A stretch of DNA of 64,000 nucleotides from Simmondsia chinensis (GCA_018398585.1 JAGTTD010000001.1:1800501-1864500), one strand, 5' to 3'; shown: positions 23,801 through 35,064, numbered from the stretch's first letter. Notes: generated from the letters alone by a model not told the origin. Made by a program: numbers and translations.

Positions 23801-25885
23801 AATGCTTTGCTTTTGTTGTGTGTGCTTGTTGGCCTGGTGTCCCTAGGCAAGTGAGAAGAGAGGACCACTCAAATATCAAAAATATTGTTCATATCAAGAC
23901 AAGAAATTTGGAGAAGGATATGCAAATATTTAAATGCAACTTGTACCCTTATTGCATCATTTGTAGTACAGATCTTGTAAAAAAAAAGGAACTAAGTCCA
24001 AGTACTTTCATACATCCTTTTCTTGGAGTTTCTCATCCCTTCTCAAGTTTCGAGTGTTTTGGGTATAGTTGGGAATTGGGTCATCTAGGTCGGTTTTAGG
24101 TGTACCTTGTTCGAGTTTTGGTCATTTTGGGTTTATGGTAACCTAGGTTGGTTGGGCTTCACTTGACCCATTTAGGTTCGGGTCTTTTTTAGTTTTTATT
24201 CATCTTTAGGTTGGGTTGGATTTGAGTCAGGTTATTTGGGGTTCGAGTTACTTAATTTGAGTCGGATACGTTTTGGGTCTATCTTGAGTCAAATTGTACA
24301 AGTTCTAGGTCATCATAATTATGTTAGTTGGTACTTCAGTAGCGTGAACTATTATTTGATGTTCTGTTATACTCTATAGATCATCTCTTTCATTTTCGGT
24401 TTAGAATTGCTTCTCTTGGTTTATGATTGACTCAGAGATGTACTATGATTTACAATCCGATATGGGTACTTTAGGACTATGATGTTTTGAACTATACAGA
24501 TAAAGGGTTTTTTAGCAGTTGTTTGGACTACTTGAGATTAAGGCAGGCCCGGGCCCGCCCATCCATAATTGGAGGAATGACCATACCTTACAAGCAGCAA
24601 AAAGTGAACCTAGTGCCCTACTCATTTCCATGTTTTGTCACACCACCAAAAACAAAGGCTGCTTTGATGCATTTGTCACTTTATGAACAGCCCTTTTGCA
24701 TTTGTTACCCTATTGATTTTATATTATATACTATGTATTTTCTTATCTTTAGCCAAAGTATTAATGAAATTTAGTCTATCTTCAGGCCCAAGTATATTCT
24801 AAGAAGCAGACACATGAGCTTCATTTGTTAGTCCAATTAAGATTACATCCCAAATCATTTGGTATTAGATGCAGTATCGAACTAGGCTTATCCGTTGGAT
24901 ATGTTCTCTCTCAGAACTCTGATGCAAGATTTGTTTCCTAAACCATATGTGGGTTTCTTGACGGTTAGCAAGTTTGAAGTATGAATAACCAAGTGAGCTT
25001 GTACGTTAGGACTAGTCCTGAGATTCTAGGAGTTCAAAGCAATTTTTATTGGCAAATCCCTTTGCTAACCTAGAAAATTATGGCAACTTATGCGCACGTT
25101 AAATAACTCTTTTTATATTATAAGTACCAATTAACACGTGGGTCTTTATGTTATGTACATATGTGTTTACAATGTATTATACGCAGGTCTTATTTCTCCC
25201 ATTATAGGTGGTGATATGCAGCAGCAACAAGCTGTAATATAACTCATTTTCAAAAGGCACCACTTCTGTTGCTTGGGGTCTTGACATGTCGTGTTTTACA
25301 AAAATGCAGGTGGGGAATGAGCTAGGAGCAGGGAGGCCATACAAAGCCAAACTAGCAGCAATGGTAGCACTAGCCTGTGCATTTCTAGTTGGATTCATAA
25401 ACATAACATGGACAGTCCTCTTCAGACACACCTGGGGTGAGCTTTTCACCCCTGACCACATGGTCACATCCTTGGTGGCCTCAGTCATGCCCATCATGGG
25501 CTTATGCGAGCTCGGTAACTGCCCTCAAACGACCGGCTGTGGCATCTTACGAGGCACTGCCAGGCCAGCCGTGGGTGCCCGAGTCAACTTATGTGCGTTT
25601 TACTTGGTTGGTACTCCTGTGGCTGTGGGTCTTGCTTTTGGTCTCAGGGTCGGGTTCAGTGGTCTTTGGTATGGCTTGTTATCGGCCCAGGTGGCTTGTG
25701 CCATCTGGGTGCTTTACGTCGTGGTGGGTCAAACCGATTGGGAGGCCGAGGGGTTGAAGGCTAGGAAGCTTGGTGGCGGTGGGGTGGAGATGGTGGTTGG
25801 TGATTGTCGTGACACTGCTGATGAAGAAAAGAAAGGGTTCTTGATGTGTGAGAAAGATTGTGAGAAAATGGGCAACATCTTGTGA
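20834..25885 (+). CDS. DTX54: MATE efflux transporter (DETOXIFICATION family)
   Basis: Membrane antiporter of the multidrug and toxic compound extrusion family, moving organic substrates against H+; substrate unknown. Coding exons: 20834-20887 (18 codons, [10 protein letters not shown]...), 21363-22235 and 25310-25885, joined at phase 0, giving 500 aa, the usual family size. Junctions are CAG|GTACTT...TGCAG|GTG and AGG|GTAAGT...TGCAG|GTG. Visible motifs: [18 protein letters not shown] at the start of helix 1, [46 protein letters not shown] across junction 2, and [20 protein letters not shown]. Twelve hydrophobic segments are expected. From memory the closest Arabidopsis match is At1g71870/DTX54, which neighbours PTP1 there as it does here. 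Intron 2 is 3.1 kb. A TATA-like TTATATAC lies at about 20740. Reading on past exon 2 gives only a spurious tail. Confidence 0.93.
21130..21350 (-). mobile_element. TRIM remnant in MATE intron 1
   Basis: Two diverged LTR-like blocks (the first ending TTTTATACTTTAATA near 21200; the second from GTGTTAAGAAAACAACT at about 21278 to GATTTTAAACTCT) flank an internal stretch with TGTCACTCGGGTGAATG. The layout matches the minus-strand TRIM at 17372-17901. The remnant ends about a dozen bases before the intron's 3' splice site, so it supplies much of the splice-site-proximal sequence. Confidence 0.5.
22236..25309 (+). other. MATE intron 2 content
   Basis: About 22530-22720 is a decayed TRIM-like remnant on the minus strand (TAATCTAATATGTTC..., ATTAGAATTCAAATATC). 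About 24040-24310 is rich in GGGTT, TTCGAGT and GGTCATTTTGG words and looks like a degenerate repeat. The remainder is ordinary AT-rich intron sequence; small open frames in it have no recognisable relatives. Confidence 0.4.
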
Positions 25886-25911
25886 AAAAATTAAAAAAAT
25901 AAAGTGAGGGG

Positions 25912-26228
25912 TTATTTACGCTATTACTGTGTGTACTTTGACTATCATTTCAATTTAGCTTTTAAAATTTTAATTGTATCAATTTAGTCTTGTACAATTC
26001 AAGCTATTTTCAAACAAGTCCAATTCTAAAATTAAAATTACCATATGATTTAAACTACGAAGTTCATTATCCCTTATATATGCTTTTCACGTCAATAAGT
26101 TAGGTTAAAAAATAGCATTAATTTTGAATTGGACTTGATTGAAGTAACTTCAATAGTACAAGGTTTAAACTGATACACTTAAAAATTTAAAAACTAAATT
26201 GACACAATGAGCAAAGTATCATGACTAA
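25912..26228. mobile_element. Decayed MITE of the GGGTTATTTAC family, 3' of MATE
   Basis: It starts GGGGTTATTTACGCTATTAC about 26 bp after the MATE stop codon and contains the family words TTTAATTGTATCAATTTAGTC and AAACTAAATTGACACAATG in opposed orientation. The right terminus is eroded (GTATCATGACTAACGAGC) and no 9-bp duplication remains. It probably lies within the transcribed 3' region of the MATE gene. Confidence 0.5.
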
Positions 26229-26872
26229 CGAGCGATGGCGACTTTTGGGTTAGGATGTAATTTGGATTTACGTGAGGGTAGAGTAGAATTTTGAGGTGGA
26301 CCAACATGGAGAGAAGCTTTAAAAATGTCATGTCTTGTTTATATTGCTTAGGTTTTTTTTTTTTTAATTTTTTATTTAATAATATGATATGCCACGTTTG
26401 TGTATCTATTTAGGGGTGTACTTGCTTTTTTCGCCTCTTTGCATTTTTAGTTAAAGATCGTTGTATTTTTGCCCTTTTTTTTCTTTTTCTCTTTTGTTGT
26501 TGCGGAAAAGAGTTTTTCCCTTTTTTTAAGACGGTAAATAGGTACAATATTGTTTAAAATAGAACTGTTAATGTTCGGGGGAAGATGTCTTTGAATCCGA
26601 GATTTTATGTTTTGGGGTGGATAATTTGATGACTATATTAAATCTAACGGTTCAGTTTTTGTCATATTGATTACAAGATAGTATACCTAAGCATTATGAT
26701 GAGGTAGGGTTTGTGAAAGGAGTAAGGTTAATTAAACTTATAGGTGTTTAATTAAGGTACTTTGAAAAAAGCGTAGAGAAGGAGAAGAAAATTTACCGAA
26801 AAGGGATCAAACTAAACAAGATAGTAACCAAAAACGATTCAAATTGCCAAATTCTCTGAACATTAGCTTGAT
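26229..26872. other. Intergenic, nothing recognised
   Basis: T-rich and A-rich low-complexity DNA (T-runs at about 26350 and 26480). I see no gene, RNA or clear transposon border here. Confidence 0.4.
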
Positions 26873-26887
26873 ACTCCACTTAGGAGA

Positions 26888-27056
26888 GTACCAACATGCA
26901 AGCACCGAATCCTATTAGAACTTTGAAGTTAAGCGTGCTTGGGCGAGAGTAGTACCAAGAATTGTGACTTCCTGAAAAGTTCTCGTGTTGCACCCCTCAG
27001 GTTGGGAGTTCTCAGACCCTGTTGAGGCGGGAGCCCTTAGGGTACTGGGAATGTTG
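26888..27056 (+). mobile_element. 5S rRNA-headed SINE, copy D, internal deletion, 15-bp TSD
   Basis: It begins ACTTAGGAGAGTACCAACAT, then a 5S-like head (AAGCACCGAATCCTATTAGA, GAAGTTAAGCGTGCTTGGGC, TCTCGTGTTGCACCCCTCAG), then jumps from GGTTGGGAGTTCTC straight to AGACCCTGTTGAGGCGGGAG and GTACTGGGAATGTTG. The AACAGCC...GGCTGCGTACAT middle of the tail is missing. Perfect 15-bp repeats TTAGCTTGATACTCC flank it at 26873-26887 and 27057-27071. Confidence 0.88.
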
Positions 27057-27071
27057 TTAGCTTGATACTCC

Positions 27072-27560
27072 GAAGCGAGATTAGAGAACCCATTACATAA
27101 AGCCGTAAAAACTTCCAAGCAATCCGATTCGACAATAACATTATCCGAACCACGAGCTAAAGCAAAAAAAAACATTAAAAAGGATTTGGGTAATGAAAAA
27201 GAGTATTACTTTTTGGTATGAAAAAGAAGCTTTTTTTTTTAATTTTTTATAAATTTTTGGGGATGATTAAAATAGCAAAAGCAATCCATTATTGGGGGAG
27301 AGATGTCAATTATTAATATTATAAGTAGTGAAAGTTGATAACTTAGCTGAAACTTCCTAGGTTTGTTAGGTGCGTATGCCACCCAACTTTTTCTTACGTT
27401 TCTTTGTCGACTTTGACACTTTTAAAGTTGCTTTCTTTTTTTTTTTAAATTAAATAAGACTCGATGTTAACACAAAGTTAAAATAGTCAGCGGCGTAAAC
27501 CGGTAAAGTTTTTTCATAATAAAAAAAAAAAAAAAGAACATATAAAAAAATATTAGGATA
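27072..27560. other. Intergenic, nothing recognised
   Basis: AT-rich DNA with A/T homopolymers (27229-27242, 27524-27536). No gene recognised. Confidence 0.35.
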
Positions 27561-28180
27561 TTATATATCTCAAAATTAATATTTAATCTGTTTTGGGAGG
27601 ATATTTAATATGATTTAGTTACTTAATCTGATTGTAATTATGATTGAATAACTAATTTATAAATAGGGGTTATAGTTGAGGTTTGCCATGCGAGGGGGGG
27701 CACCCAGGCAGGGGGAGAGCGCGAGATTGATGTTGAGAGGTATTGCTGAGAGTTTGTAACTTCCTCTTTCCAAAGCTACGTTGTGGGAGGGTTGGTGACT
27801 AGCCGTGCAGTAGCTACATTGATGAGAGGGTTGGTAACTTGCCGTGCAGTAGTTACGTTGTGGGAGGGTTAGTGGCTTACTGTGCAAAAGCTATATTGAG
27901 GAGGGTTGGTGACTCGTCGTGCAGCAGTTACACTTGGAGAGGGTTAGTGACTTACCGTGCAATAGTCATAATGATGTTGATGATGATTGTATGAGGTTAG
28001 GGTTATAATTAGAGATTGTAATCCTTAATTTCATAGTGGATTGAGGCACTCGTTGGGTCCTATGGTTTTTTCCTCTAATTGAGAGAGGGTTTCCATGTAA
28101 ATTTGGTGTGTTGATTTTATTATTTTTTTGTTGTTTTTTGCGCTTCCGTTTGTGCTTGATGTGTGAATTTTCCCCCAAAA
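27560..28180 (+). mobile_element. Probable solo LTR of a copia-like retrotransposon
   Basis: The order is LTR-like: an AT-rich upstream part, a TATA box (TTATAAATAGGGGT at about 27657-27670), a transcribed-type leader with short tandem repeats, then GGGTTTCCATGTAAATTTGG, TGTGTTGATTTTATTATTT and TTTTGTTGTTTTTTGCGCTTCC, a sequence typical of the 3' part of copia LTRs (from memory). No internal region or primer-binding site follows. Borders are not exact. Confidence 0.5.
27775..27964 (+). repeat. Minisatellite, five 37-39 bp units
   Basis: Units start at 27775, 27813, 27852, 27890 and 27927. Each follows the pattern G(C/T)TAC.TTG.GGGAGGGTTGGTGACT.GCCGTGCAGTA, with 80-90% identity by eye. It lies inside the LTR-like segment downstream of its TATA box. 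Confidence 0.8.
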
Positions 28181-28381
28181 AAAAAAAAAAAAAAAAAAAG
28201 AAACATAGAAATGTAGAGATCTCTTTTTGTACGCACTTCCGTTTACGGGGTGGCTAAAGCTTCGTCTTTTGGAGTTGCCTATATGTACTTCGGCTATACC
28301 GATATTTACCGAAAAAATAGAAATGCAAAGATAAAAATAGGGAACCTGTTTATTTATGGTTGGAAGGTAAAAAAGGAACAT

Positions 28382-28585
28382 TCTCAGTGCCCTAAGGGCT
28401 TTAGCCTAAGCAGGATCTAGGAGGTGGATTTATGCAGCCTTTACCCTTCAAAGGAGGCTGTTCCTGATAACCCACAATTTGAGGGGTGTAACATGAGGAC
28501 CTCCCATGAGGCCACCTATCTTAGCACTACTCTCACCCAAGCACGCTTAATTTCAGAGTTTTAATGGAATCCGTACTTGCTTGTT
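28382..28585 (-). mobile_element. 5S rRNA-headed SINE, copy E, 7-bp TSD
   Basis: Plus-strand reading: CTCAGTGCCCTAAGGGCTTT, ATGCAGCCTTTACCC, TTTGAGGGGTGTAACATGAG, GACCTCCCATGAGGCCACCT, ACTCTCACCCAAGCACGCTT, AATTTCAGAGTTTTAATGGA, CTTGCTTGTTGG: the reverse of tail plus nearly whole 5S head. The direct repeat GGAACAT flanks it at 28375-28381 and 28586-28592. Confidence 0.83.
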
Positions 28586-28592
28586 GGAACAT

Positions 28593-29103
28593 ATATTCGT
28601 ATTAATGCTATTATGGTTGAGGAATCGAGCTTATCTTTGTTTTCAATCGCCTTTTTTACATTTGAATTAACCTTTTTATAACATATCGAAAATATGCTCT
28701 TATAATCAGAAAATAGCAAAACATATGCATAATATACTTATAATTATGCAAAATAAATTATCAAAGTAATATAAATACCTATTGTATGTATTTTATATGC
28801 TTGCAATAATTTGCCAATATTATATTATCATAAAGGATTTTATCAACTCTACATAGTTAATATGTTAGATGTTAATTATTAGGGCGGCATTAGGTCTAGC
28901 CTACGGAGTAGGTGTATTTGAAGTGTAAATATAAGCTCAAATTGGGATTCATTATAAAATTATTGACATTAAATAAAGTAACTTACTAGACTTAAATGTT
29001 AATTTCTTCTGTCTCGAAACTTTTATGTAAAATTCTTACTTTTGGGGTGAAGATATGGGTTGGTGCTACCATATATGGAAAAATAAAGAGGAATATGTAA
29101 CCT
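28593..29103. other. Intergenic, nothing recognised
   Basis: AT-rich DNA with no recognisable gene or element border. Confidence 0.4.
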
Positions 29104-29111
29104 ATAAAAAC

Positions 29112-29892
29112 TAGGGGTGTTCATCGGTCCAAACTCGAACTGGACCAGACTAGATCGAACCGCACTGAAGATCGAAACTGGCCTCTTTTGAAGACTGAAG
29201 ACCGGAGACCGGACTGGTTACTTCATGGACCGGACTGGACGGGACCGATTTAGAGCGATTATTATTTCTTTCTTTTCTAATATAATTTCACGGGACATTT
29301 TGTCATTTTGGATAACTTGAAAAGCATCTAACAGAAAAAAAGAATAAAAAAACAATAGAAATAATAGAAACTAAAAAAGAATAAAAAAACAATAGAAATA
29401 ATAGAAACTATTGAAATATTAAATGATTATCCCCAAATACAATGGCTCATAACAAATTATATTTACTGAACCCGACCACGATAATTTGGCCCCTTAGATT
29501 TGATTTTCATTTCTCAATTTTGTACTAATAATTAACGAAATTCTTCATAAATTAACTAAAAATAGTTGTGCGTATAAGTTATAATAATATACATAATACA
29601 ATTGTTTATCACTAAAAGAAACAAGATAAGTTAATATAGGTATTTACGGGGTATTTTTAAACTAATTTTAGACCCAAATTTTATAAGTATAGTTAGTCTA
29701 CTTATAATCTAATAAAAGAAATAAGAGACCCAACAAAGTTTTTTGAGTTTGGACGGGACCGGACTGAAACCCAAAATAAGGTCAACATGAGGACCAAGGA
29801 AAGGACCGAAATTGAATCAGTCCGGTCTGGCCTTGGACCGAATGAGCAGTCCAGTTCGGTTTTTGGTCAGGATCGGTATATGAACACCCCTA
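29112..29892. mobile_element. Non-autonomous hAT-like transposon, 781 bp
   Basis: The perfect terminal inverted repeats TAGGGGTGTTCAT and ATGAACACCCCTA are flanked by near-identical 8-mers ATAAAAAC (29104-29111) and ATAAAAAA (29893-29900). Subterminal blocks at both ends are packed with GGACCGGACT/AGTCCGGTC words, typical of transposase-binding repeats. No transposase frame; a short ~55-bp tandem duplication (AATAGAAATAATAGAAACT) lies at about 29350-29410. Confidence 0.85.
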
Positions 29893-29900
29893 ATAAAAAA

Positions 29901-30747
29901 GCCAATATTAAAAGCATTTTTTCCCAAATAGTTGAGGTACTGTTATTGTCATGACAAAAAATGTTATTATTAAAATAATAATGTGACTTAAAATAAATGA
30001 TAGTCACAAATTTTTAAAAAGTTACTCTGATATTAATATTTTTATCATAATAATAATATTAACAAAAAGTTAAAAGGAAAAAAAAAAGAAGATATTTTTA
30101 TGGCAATAATTTGTTTTATTTTTTGAGAATCTTTATTAAATGCCAATGACCCAGGATTTGTGTGCATGCAAAGTAAGAAAAAAAGTTACTTTCTCTCTCC
30201 CTTTTCTTTCTTGCATGCATGGTATCATATTCATTCTACTAATAATATTCTCCTTTTATTTTCATTTTTATGGCTTAATGAAAATATAGATAATTAATAA
30301 ATAAGAAGTTTACGGAATACCTCAATTGCGAAATTGGATCTATATTTGCCTTACTGCTTTGATAGATCGCCTTAAGGACCGTAATATCAACTAAGATGGT
30401 TACTAGTGTCCTCTAGGTGACCTCATCAAAACTAAAAGTAAGAGATGGTGACTCTGGAAAGAAAGCTTGAATAAGGGGGAGAGCGAAAAAATATCTGATA
30501 ATCAGTTAAATCAGAAGAAATATTTTTTTTTGCTGGTTGAGAGAAGGATCCTTTTATAGTAACTTAACCACTATTTCTCTCAATTGCTAATGTGCTAGAA
30601 TTATGTTAAGAAGTGGGAGTCATTGGGATTCGAACTCGTGTCAATAAAACTCTGAACTATGTCAACTAACTAAGTTTCTCAAAAATTGACTTAAGGTGAT
30701 GGATGAAAATCAAGAAATAGTTTTATATACAATTTTTTATTACATGC
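29901..30747. other. Intergenic with decayed TRIM remnant
   Basis: About 30560-30735 is a minus-strand TRIM remnant (GTGGGAGTCATTGGGATTCG, AACTCTGAACTATGTCAACT, GAAATAGTTTTATATACAA). The rest is AT-rich with no gene recognised. Confidence 0.4.
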
Positions 30748-30763
30748 CGGTCGAGCATTTGTA

Positions 30764-30886
30764 CAACAACAACAACAACAATCCCAGTGCCACAAGGGCT
30801 CCCGCGTAAGTAGGGTCGGGGGTAGATGTATGCAGCCTGAAGGAAGGTTGTTTCCGAGGACCCCCAACTTGAGGAGTGTCTCAGCT
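30764..30886 (-). mobile_element. Tail-only SINE/RTE insertion, 16-bp TSD
   Basis: Plus-strand: (CAA)6 then TCCCAGTGCCACAAGGGCTC, GTAGATGTATGCAGCCTGAA, GAAGGTTGTTTCCGAGGACC, CCCAACTTGAGGAGTGT. No 5S head is present. The perfect 16-bp repeat CGGTCGAGCATTTGTA lies at 30748-30763 and 30887-30902. The (TTG)n end is intact here. Confidence 0.87.
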
Positions 30887-30902
30887 CGGTCGAGCATTTG
30901 TA

Positions 30903-31871
30903 ATAAGTAATATAATAATGAATCTTTTGATAAGGAAAAATCTCTAAATTCACAAAGGCAGGATGAGAGTCAAACAACAAAAAATAAGAAACCAAAAATA
31001 GAACTAATACATCGATATCTTTCAACATCTCTAGAGCAAGAAAAAAAATTCGAAGCTCTCGACAATAGATTCCAAAGGATAATGTTATTAATAGAGCAAA
31101 ATTGTTATTATTAAAGTAAAATCGTTACTTCCAAAGGCAACTGTGTGGCACTCATTTGTCGTAAATCACATCATTACTCTGTTACTAATAATTTTTGTTC
31201 TGAAAACAGTAACTTCCTTACAAATCGGGTATATTTAGTAATTAAAGACAATTAATATAAGGAAGGGGCGATCAGATGGGCTTATGGGCTCAGATACATG
31301 TGTAGTTGGGCCTTGGGCCCATTGGGTTTCGCGATAATATAAAGAACGAGATGGAGTGTAATATTTGGGTAACTTTGGAGCATAAACTGAGGCTCATCGG
31401 ATGTCGGGTTTGGTATAGTGGTTAAACTACTCACCCCTTAAATATGAGGTATTGGCTTTGAAATTCATTTATCTTCCGAAATGTTAACGGTCTTTCTTAA
31501 GATACTATTGTACGTCATTATTTATATTGTTTTGTGTAGAGTCAATGTTTGATAAGGAGAATCGAGCTCAAGGTCTAGAGAAAGGAAACCAGACCAAGGT
31601 TTCGAGATGCTTTTTGATGGTTATAGTCTAAGACTGCTCTACCTTTAGTGTAAGCTCTATCTTAATACTTATAGGTAAAGAGAATGAAGATAAGGAGTTT
31701 TTTGAGACGCTTAACGTTATCCATTACTTATAACACGTGTATATGATGCCCAACATGAATAGTAAGCAGGTAACACTTGAGATCCTTTTTGGTGGCTTGT
31801 GTATTCAAAGTTCAAAGGATAGTTGTGGTGCCTATACCTAGACGGGCTGTTAAGGTTAGAGGCTTTAGACG
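30903..31871. other. Intergenic, nothing recognised
   Basis: No recognisable gene. About 31280-31330 carries GGGCTTATGGGCTC/GGGCCTTGGGCCC words that could be promoter-like telo-box or TCP-type sites, but no downstream gene uses them. Confidence 0.35.
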
Positions 31872-31880
31872 AGTGAGCTA

Positions 31881-32112
31881 AAAAGCAACATTTTTAGTGC
31901 CCCAAGGGCTCCCGCCTAAGCAAGGTCTAGGGGGATGAATGTACGCAGCCTTTCTTGAAGGAAGGCTGTTTCTGAGAAACTCCGACCTGAGGGGTGCAAC
32001 ACGAGGACTTCCCAAAAGGTTACCTATCTTGTTACTACTCTCGTACAAGCACGCTTCACTTCGGAGTTCTATTGGGACCCGGTGCTTGCGTGTTGGTACC
32101 CTCTTAGGTACA
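31881..32112 (-). mobile_element. 5S rRNA-headed SINE, copy G, near full length, 9-bp TSD
   Basis: Plus-strand: TTTTTAGTGCCCCAAGGGCT, GTACGCAGCCTTTCTTGAAG, GAGGGGTGCAACACGAGGAC, TTACTACTCTCGTACAAGCA, CGCTTCACTTCGGAGTTC, TGGGACCCGGTGCTTGCGTG, TTGGTACCCTCTTAGGTA. Reversed, it starts TACCTAAGAGGGTACCAACA, which defines the 5' end of this subfamily. The repeat AGTGAGCTA flanks it at 31872-31880 and 32113-32121. Confidence 0.87.
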
Positions 32113-32121
32113 AGTGAGCTA

Positions 32122-33630
32122 CATTCTCTAAATTAAGAGCAATGAGGATGGATTAACCAAGATGGAGAAAGTTGGTCAGTAACTTGTGGTAGTGGAAGCA
32201 GACGAGTAAGTTTGGGGGCAGATAACATTGTTGGGTCCTACTCATCGACTCCTCCTCCCCTATATTTACTCGCTCTGCATATACCAATTCGAATATCGGC
32301 CTACTATTATATATATAAAAGGCTCTTTCATGCGATGCGTTTATTCCAATGTGCTTACAAGCAAAGCAGTGAACTTTATTACATCATTTGCTTTATGGTC
32401 CCCACATCACTTTCTATTTGGTTCTCTTCACTAATTTTGCAACTACCCCTTTGTTTTATAGGTAATATTAGATTTATTGCAAAACTGTATTGCTAGAACA
32501 ATATCGTAGTTTTAAAGATAATTTTGTAACTCTCATTATTTGTAAGTCATATCATTACTCTGACAATAATAATTTTTGACATGTCAATAATAAGTCCTTA
32601 TTTTATAGTTTACAATCAGGCCTCAAATACAAGCACATGAGAGACTGTGAGAAGTACCAAACAAATTTCACAACTTCTCACATATTAGCAACACCCAAAA
32701 TACAGTAAGTCTGAAGACTAAAAAATTACATCTAATCCAAACTCATGCCCGAACTCTATGTACCAGGGAGATTCTTCTCTACTTAATTATTAGAAGAAAA
32801 ACTCGTGCCAAAATGAAAGAGTTTCGAGAGAAGTTTTTTTGGACAGCTCTAAGGAGGATGTAGTCTTTTCCTAAGCAACGATGTTGACACTTGAAGAACA
32901 GAGATAAGTTTTGAACTCAAAATCTCTAATTTGAACGTTTGGAACTTAACTATTACATCAACTTTACCAATAAGTCAAAACTATTCTCATCTCATACAGG
33001 AGAAAAATACTTACATCAAATTAAAAAAAATTTCTCTTTGTGGCGGAAAGAAAACATGCAAATTATACAGACAAAACTCACAAACAACTAGGACTTTATT
33101 TTTGTAGGCTCTTAGATTCTTAGGGTGTTTTTCTTCTGACTTTCAGAGATACTTACTTTTTGTTTCTTTTGTCCTGCTCTTGCGAGCTTTCTTGGGCTCC
33201 GCTTCAGTGATCGTGCCAACTTTTATATCGACAGTTTTCTCTATAATTTTTGAAAAAAAAACTACGACATTTTTAAACATTGAAATAACTAGGATTAATC
33301 CATAGTTAATGATCTTCAAAGACTAGTTCATGGCTAAACATGATTAGCATCACCCATCAAATGAAAAGGCCTTTAATAATGCCAATATGATTTTCAGTTC
33401 TTCATTAAAAACAATAATGATAATAGACTTCCTTTTTAATAAATATATAAAATGCAATTATTGATTCCTCCAATTTACGCATAAAAAGGCAAGTACACTT
33501 TATAAGTTTATTCAAATCGATTTTTGTGTGTTTTTGTTTTTTAAAATAATTGTTCGTATTTTATTATATGATAAGATTAATTTTCAAATTAGTTATTTAG
33601 TTATTATTCCATTTGACAATTGAGTAGAGG
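32122..33630. other. Intergenic, nothing recognised
   Basis: AT-rich DNA. Short frames around 32212-32496 have no recognisable family and are not supported by promoter or codon signals that I can see. Confidence 0.4.
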
Positions 33631-33639
33631 AGAATGGAG

Positions 33640-34062
33640 GAGGGGAAGGGCATAAACGAGTTGAGCAATTATTGAGCTCGAGCTCGAGTCGAGATCTTAT
33701 CGGGGTTTTGAACCTTTATTCGAGCTTGGTTCAATAAACTTTTAGTTTACTCGATGCTCGGCTTGGCTCCGTTCATTATCAAACCGGATCAAGCTCATAA
33801 TCGAGTCGAGCTGAGTTACTATCGAGCGATTATCTAACTATTTTTGAGCTAATACCAATTATTAATGAGCTTCAATGAGCTTTAAAAAGCTCTTGTTGGG
33901 ACTTTATCAAACAGTTTACGAATGTTGACGAACTGAGTACCTCCTTGTTGGACTTAGTTCGGTAAGCTTGTTGAGTATACTCGAGCTCGACTTGATAAGC
34001 TATTGAGCCTCCTTAACGAACACGAATGAGTCGTAATTGAATTCCACCCCTATTCTTGAAAA
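33640..34062. mobile_element. GAGCTCG-rich decayed hAT-like element
   Basis: Dense AGCTCGAGCTCGAGTCGAG, GAGTCGAGCTGAG and ACTCGAGCTCGACTTG words in both orientations, with a right end GAATTCCACCCCTATT reminiscent of AGGGGTG-type hAT termini. The left end is unclear, and no duplication was found. Similar decayed stretches are at 17902-18700 and 43560-43770. Confidence 0.4.
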
Positions 34063-34252
34063 ATAGGCCTTGTTTCATTGCCTTATGAATTGAATTCCTA
34101 CAGGTTGTTGTATTTATTGTGGATTCAATTCCCCATGTTGACTTTTTAGGAAGTAGGCACAAAGTGTTTGATTGCCGTGATGAGAAATAAAACTTCTTAG
34201 GGGGGGGGGGGGGGGGCTCGTTAAAAACAAAGGAATTGAAACTTATCAAGGG

Positions 34253-34534
34253 GTTAGGTAAATTACTTCATGCGTTTTGAAGTAATTAGGAATCGCTAAG
34301 CAGTTTGTACTTCCCGCATTCAGCCAACTTCCTGCCAACCAAACAAAAGCCGGAATTTGTCTTCCCATTAATTTTTTACTTTCTGCAGGAAGTAGGCGTA
34401 GGAAGTAGAAAATTAATGGGAAGTACAGATTCCTGCTCTTGTTTGGTTGGCGGAAAGTTGGCAGAATGCGGGAAGTAGGAACTGCTGAGCGATTTCCAAT
34501 TCCTTCAAACACACGAAATAACTTACTAAGTCCT
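34253..34534. mobile_element. Fold-back element, two arms of about 130 bp
   Basis: The left arm (34260-34385: GGAATCGCTAAGCAG, TACTTCCCGCATTCAGCCAA, CTTCCCATTAATTTTTTACT) is the near reverse complement of the right arm (34400-34530: AGAAAATTAATGGGAAGTAC, TTGGCAGAATGCGGGAAGTA, CTGCTGAGCGATTTCC). A PstI-like CTGCAG lies near the centre. It would form a hairpin of over 100 bp and is non-coding. Confidence 0.75.
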
Positions 34535-34677
34535 CACTAGATAAGTTCTAATTTATTTGTTTTTATCTAACTTCTCCAAAGAAATTCTATTTTCTATCTC
34601 GAAAATTAAATATATTTTACCTATTTTTTGAAAAGTTGATATAAAAAATTTAATTCAACTCATGTTGCAACCAAACA

Positions 34678-34917
34678 GGGTTCATTTACCAGGCACTAAG
34701 GCACCGGATCCCATTAGAACTCCGAAGTTAAGTGTACTTGGGCGAGAGTAGGACTAGGATGGGTGACCTCCTGAGAAGTACTCGTGTTGCCAACCCCATA
34801 AGGTTGGGAGTCTTTAGAAATAGTCTCTCAATAGAATTACATCCTGAAAAAGTAAGATTGTATATATCTATTTTATTTACTTGTTTATACGGGGGCCGTT
34901 GAAGTAATGGGGATGTT
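34678..34917 (+). mobile_element. 5S rRNA-headed SINE, copy H, full-length 5S head
   Basis: The head (34678-34796, about 119 bp) spans the whole 5S rRNA length: GGGTTCATTTACCAGGCACT, AAGGCACCGGATCCCATTAG, AACTCCGAAGTTAAGTGTAC, TTGGGCGAGAGTAGGACTAG, GATGGGTGACCTCCTGAG, CTCGTGTTGCCAACCCC. The tail is badly eroded but ends CCGTTGAAGTAATGGGGATG. It belongs to the second subfamily with the copy at 45688. It lies in the presumed promoter of PTP1, in the same direction, about 200 bp before the start codon. Confidence 0.83.
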
Positions 34918-35026
34918 CGAAGCGCTGGCCTTAAAACACAAACAAGTCGCCTAGAAAAGAAGCAACGCCATAACTTTCAGCGTAGGGGAGAGAGAGAGAG
35001 AAGAGTGAAGACAGCAGCACCCTCAG

Positions 35027-35034
<8 letters not shown>

Positions 35035-35060
<26 letters not shown>
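35035..35060 (+). repeat. (CT)n tract in PTP1 leader
   Basis: CT dinucleotide run about 60-85 bp upstream of the PTP1 ATG, with a GA-run just before it (34988-35001). Pyrimidine patches of this kind are common in plant core promoters and 5' leaders. Confidence 0.7.
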
Positions 35061-35064
<4 letters not shown>

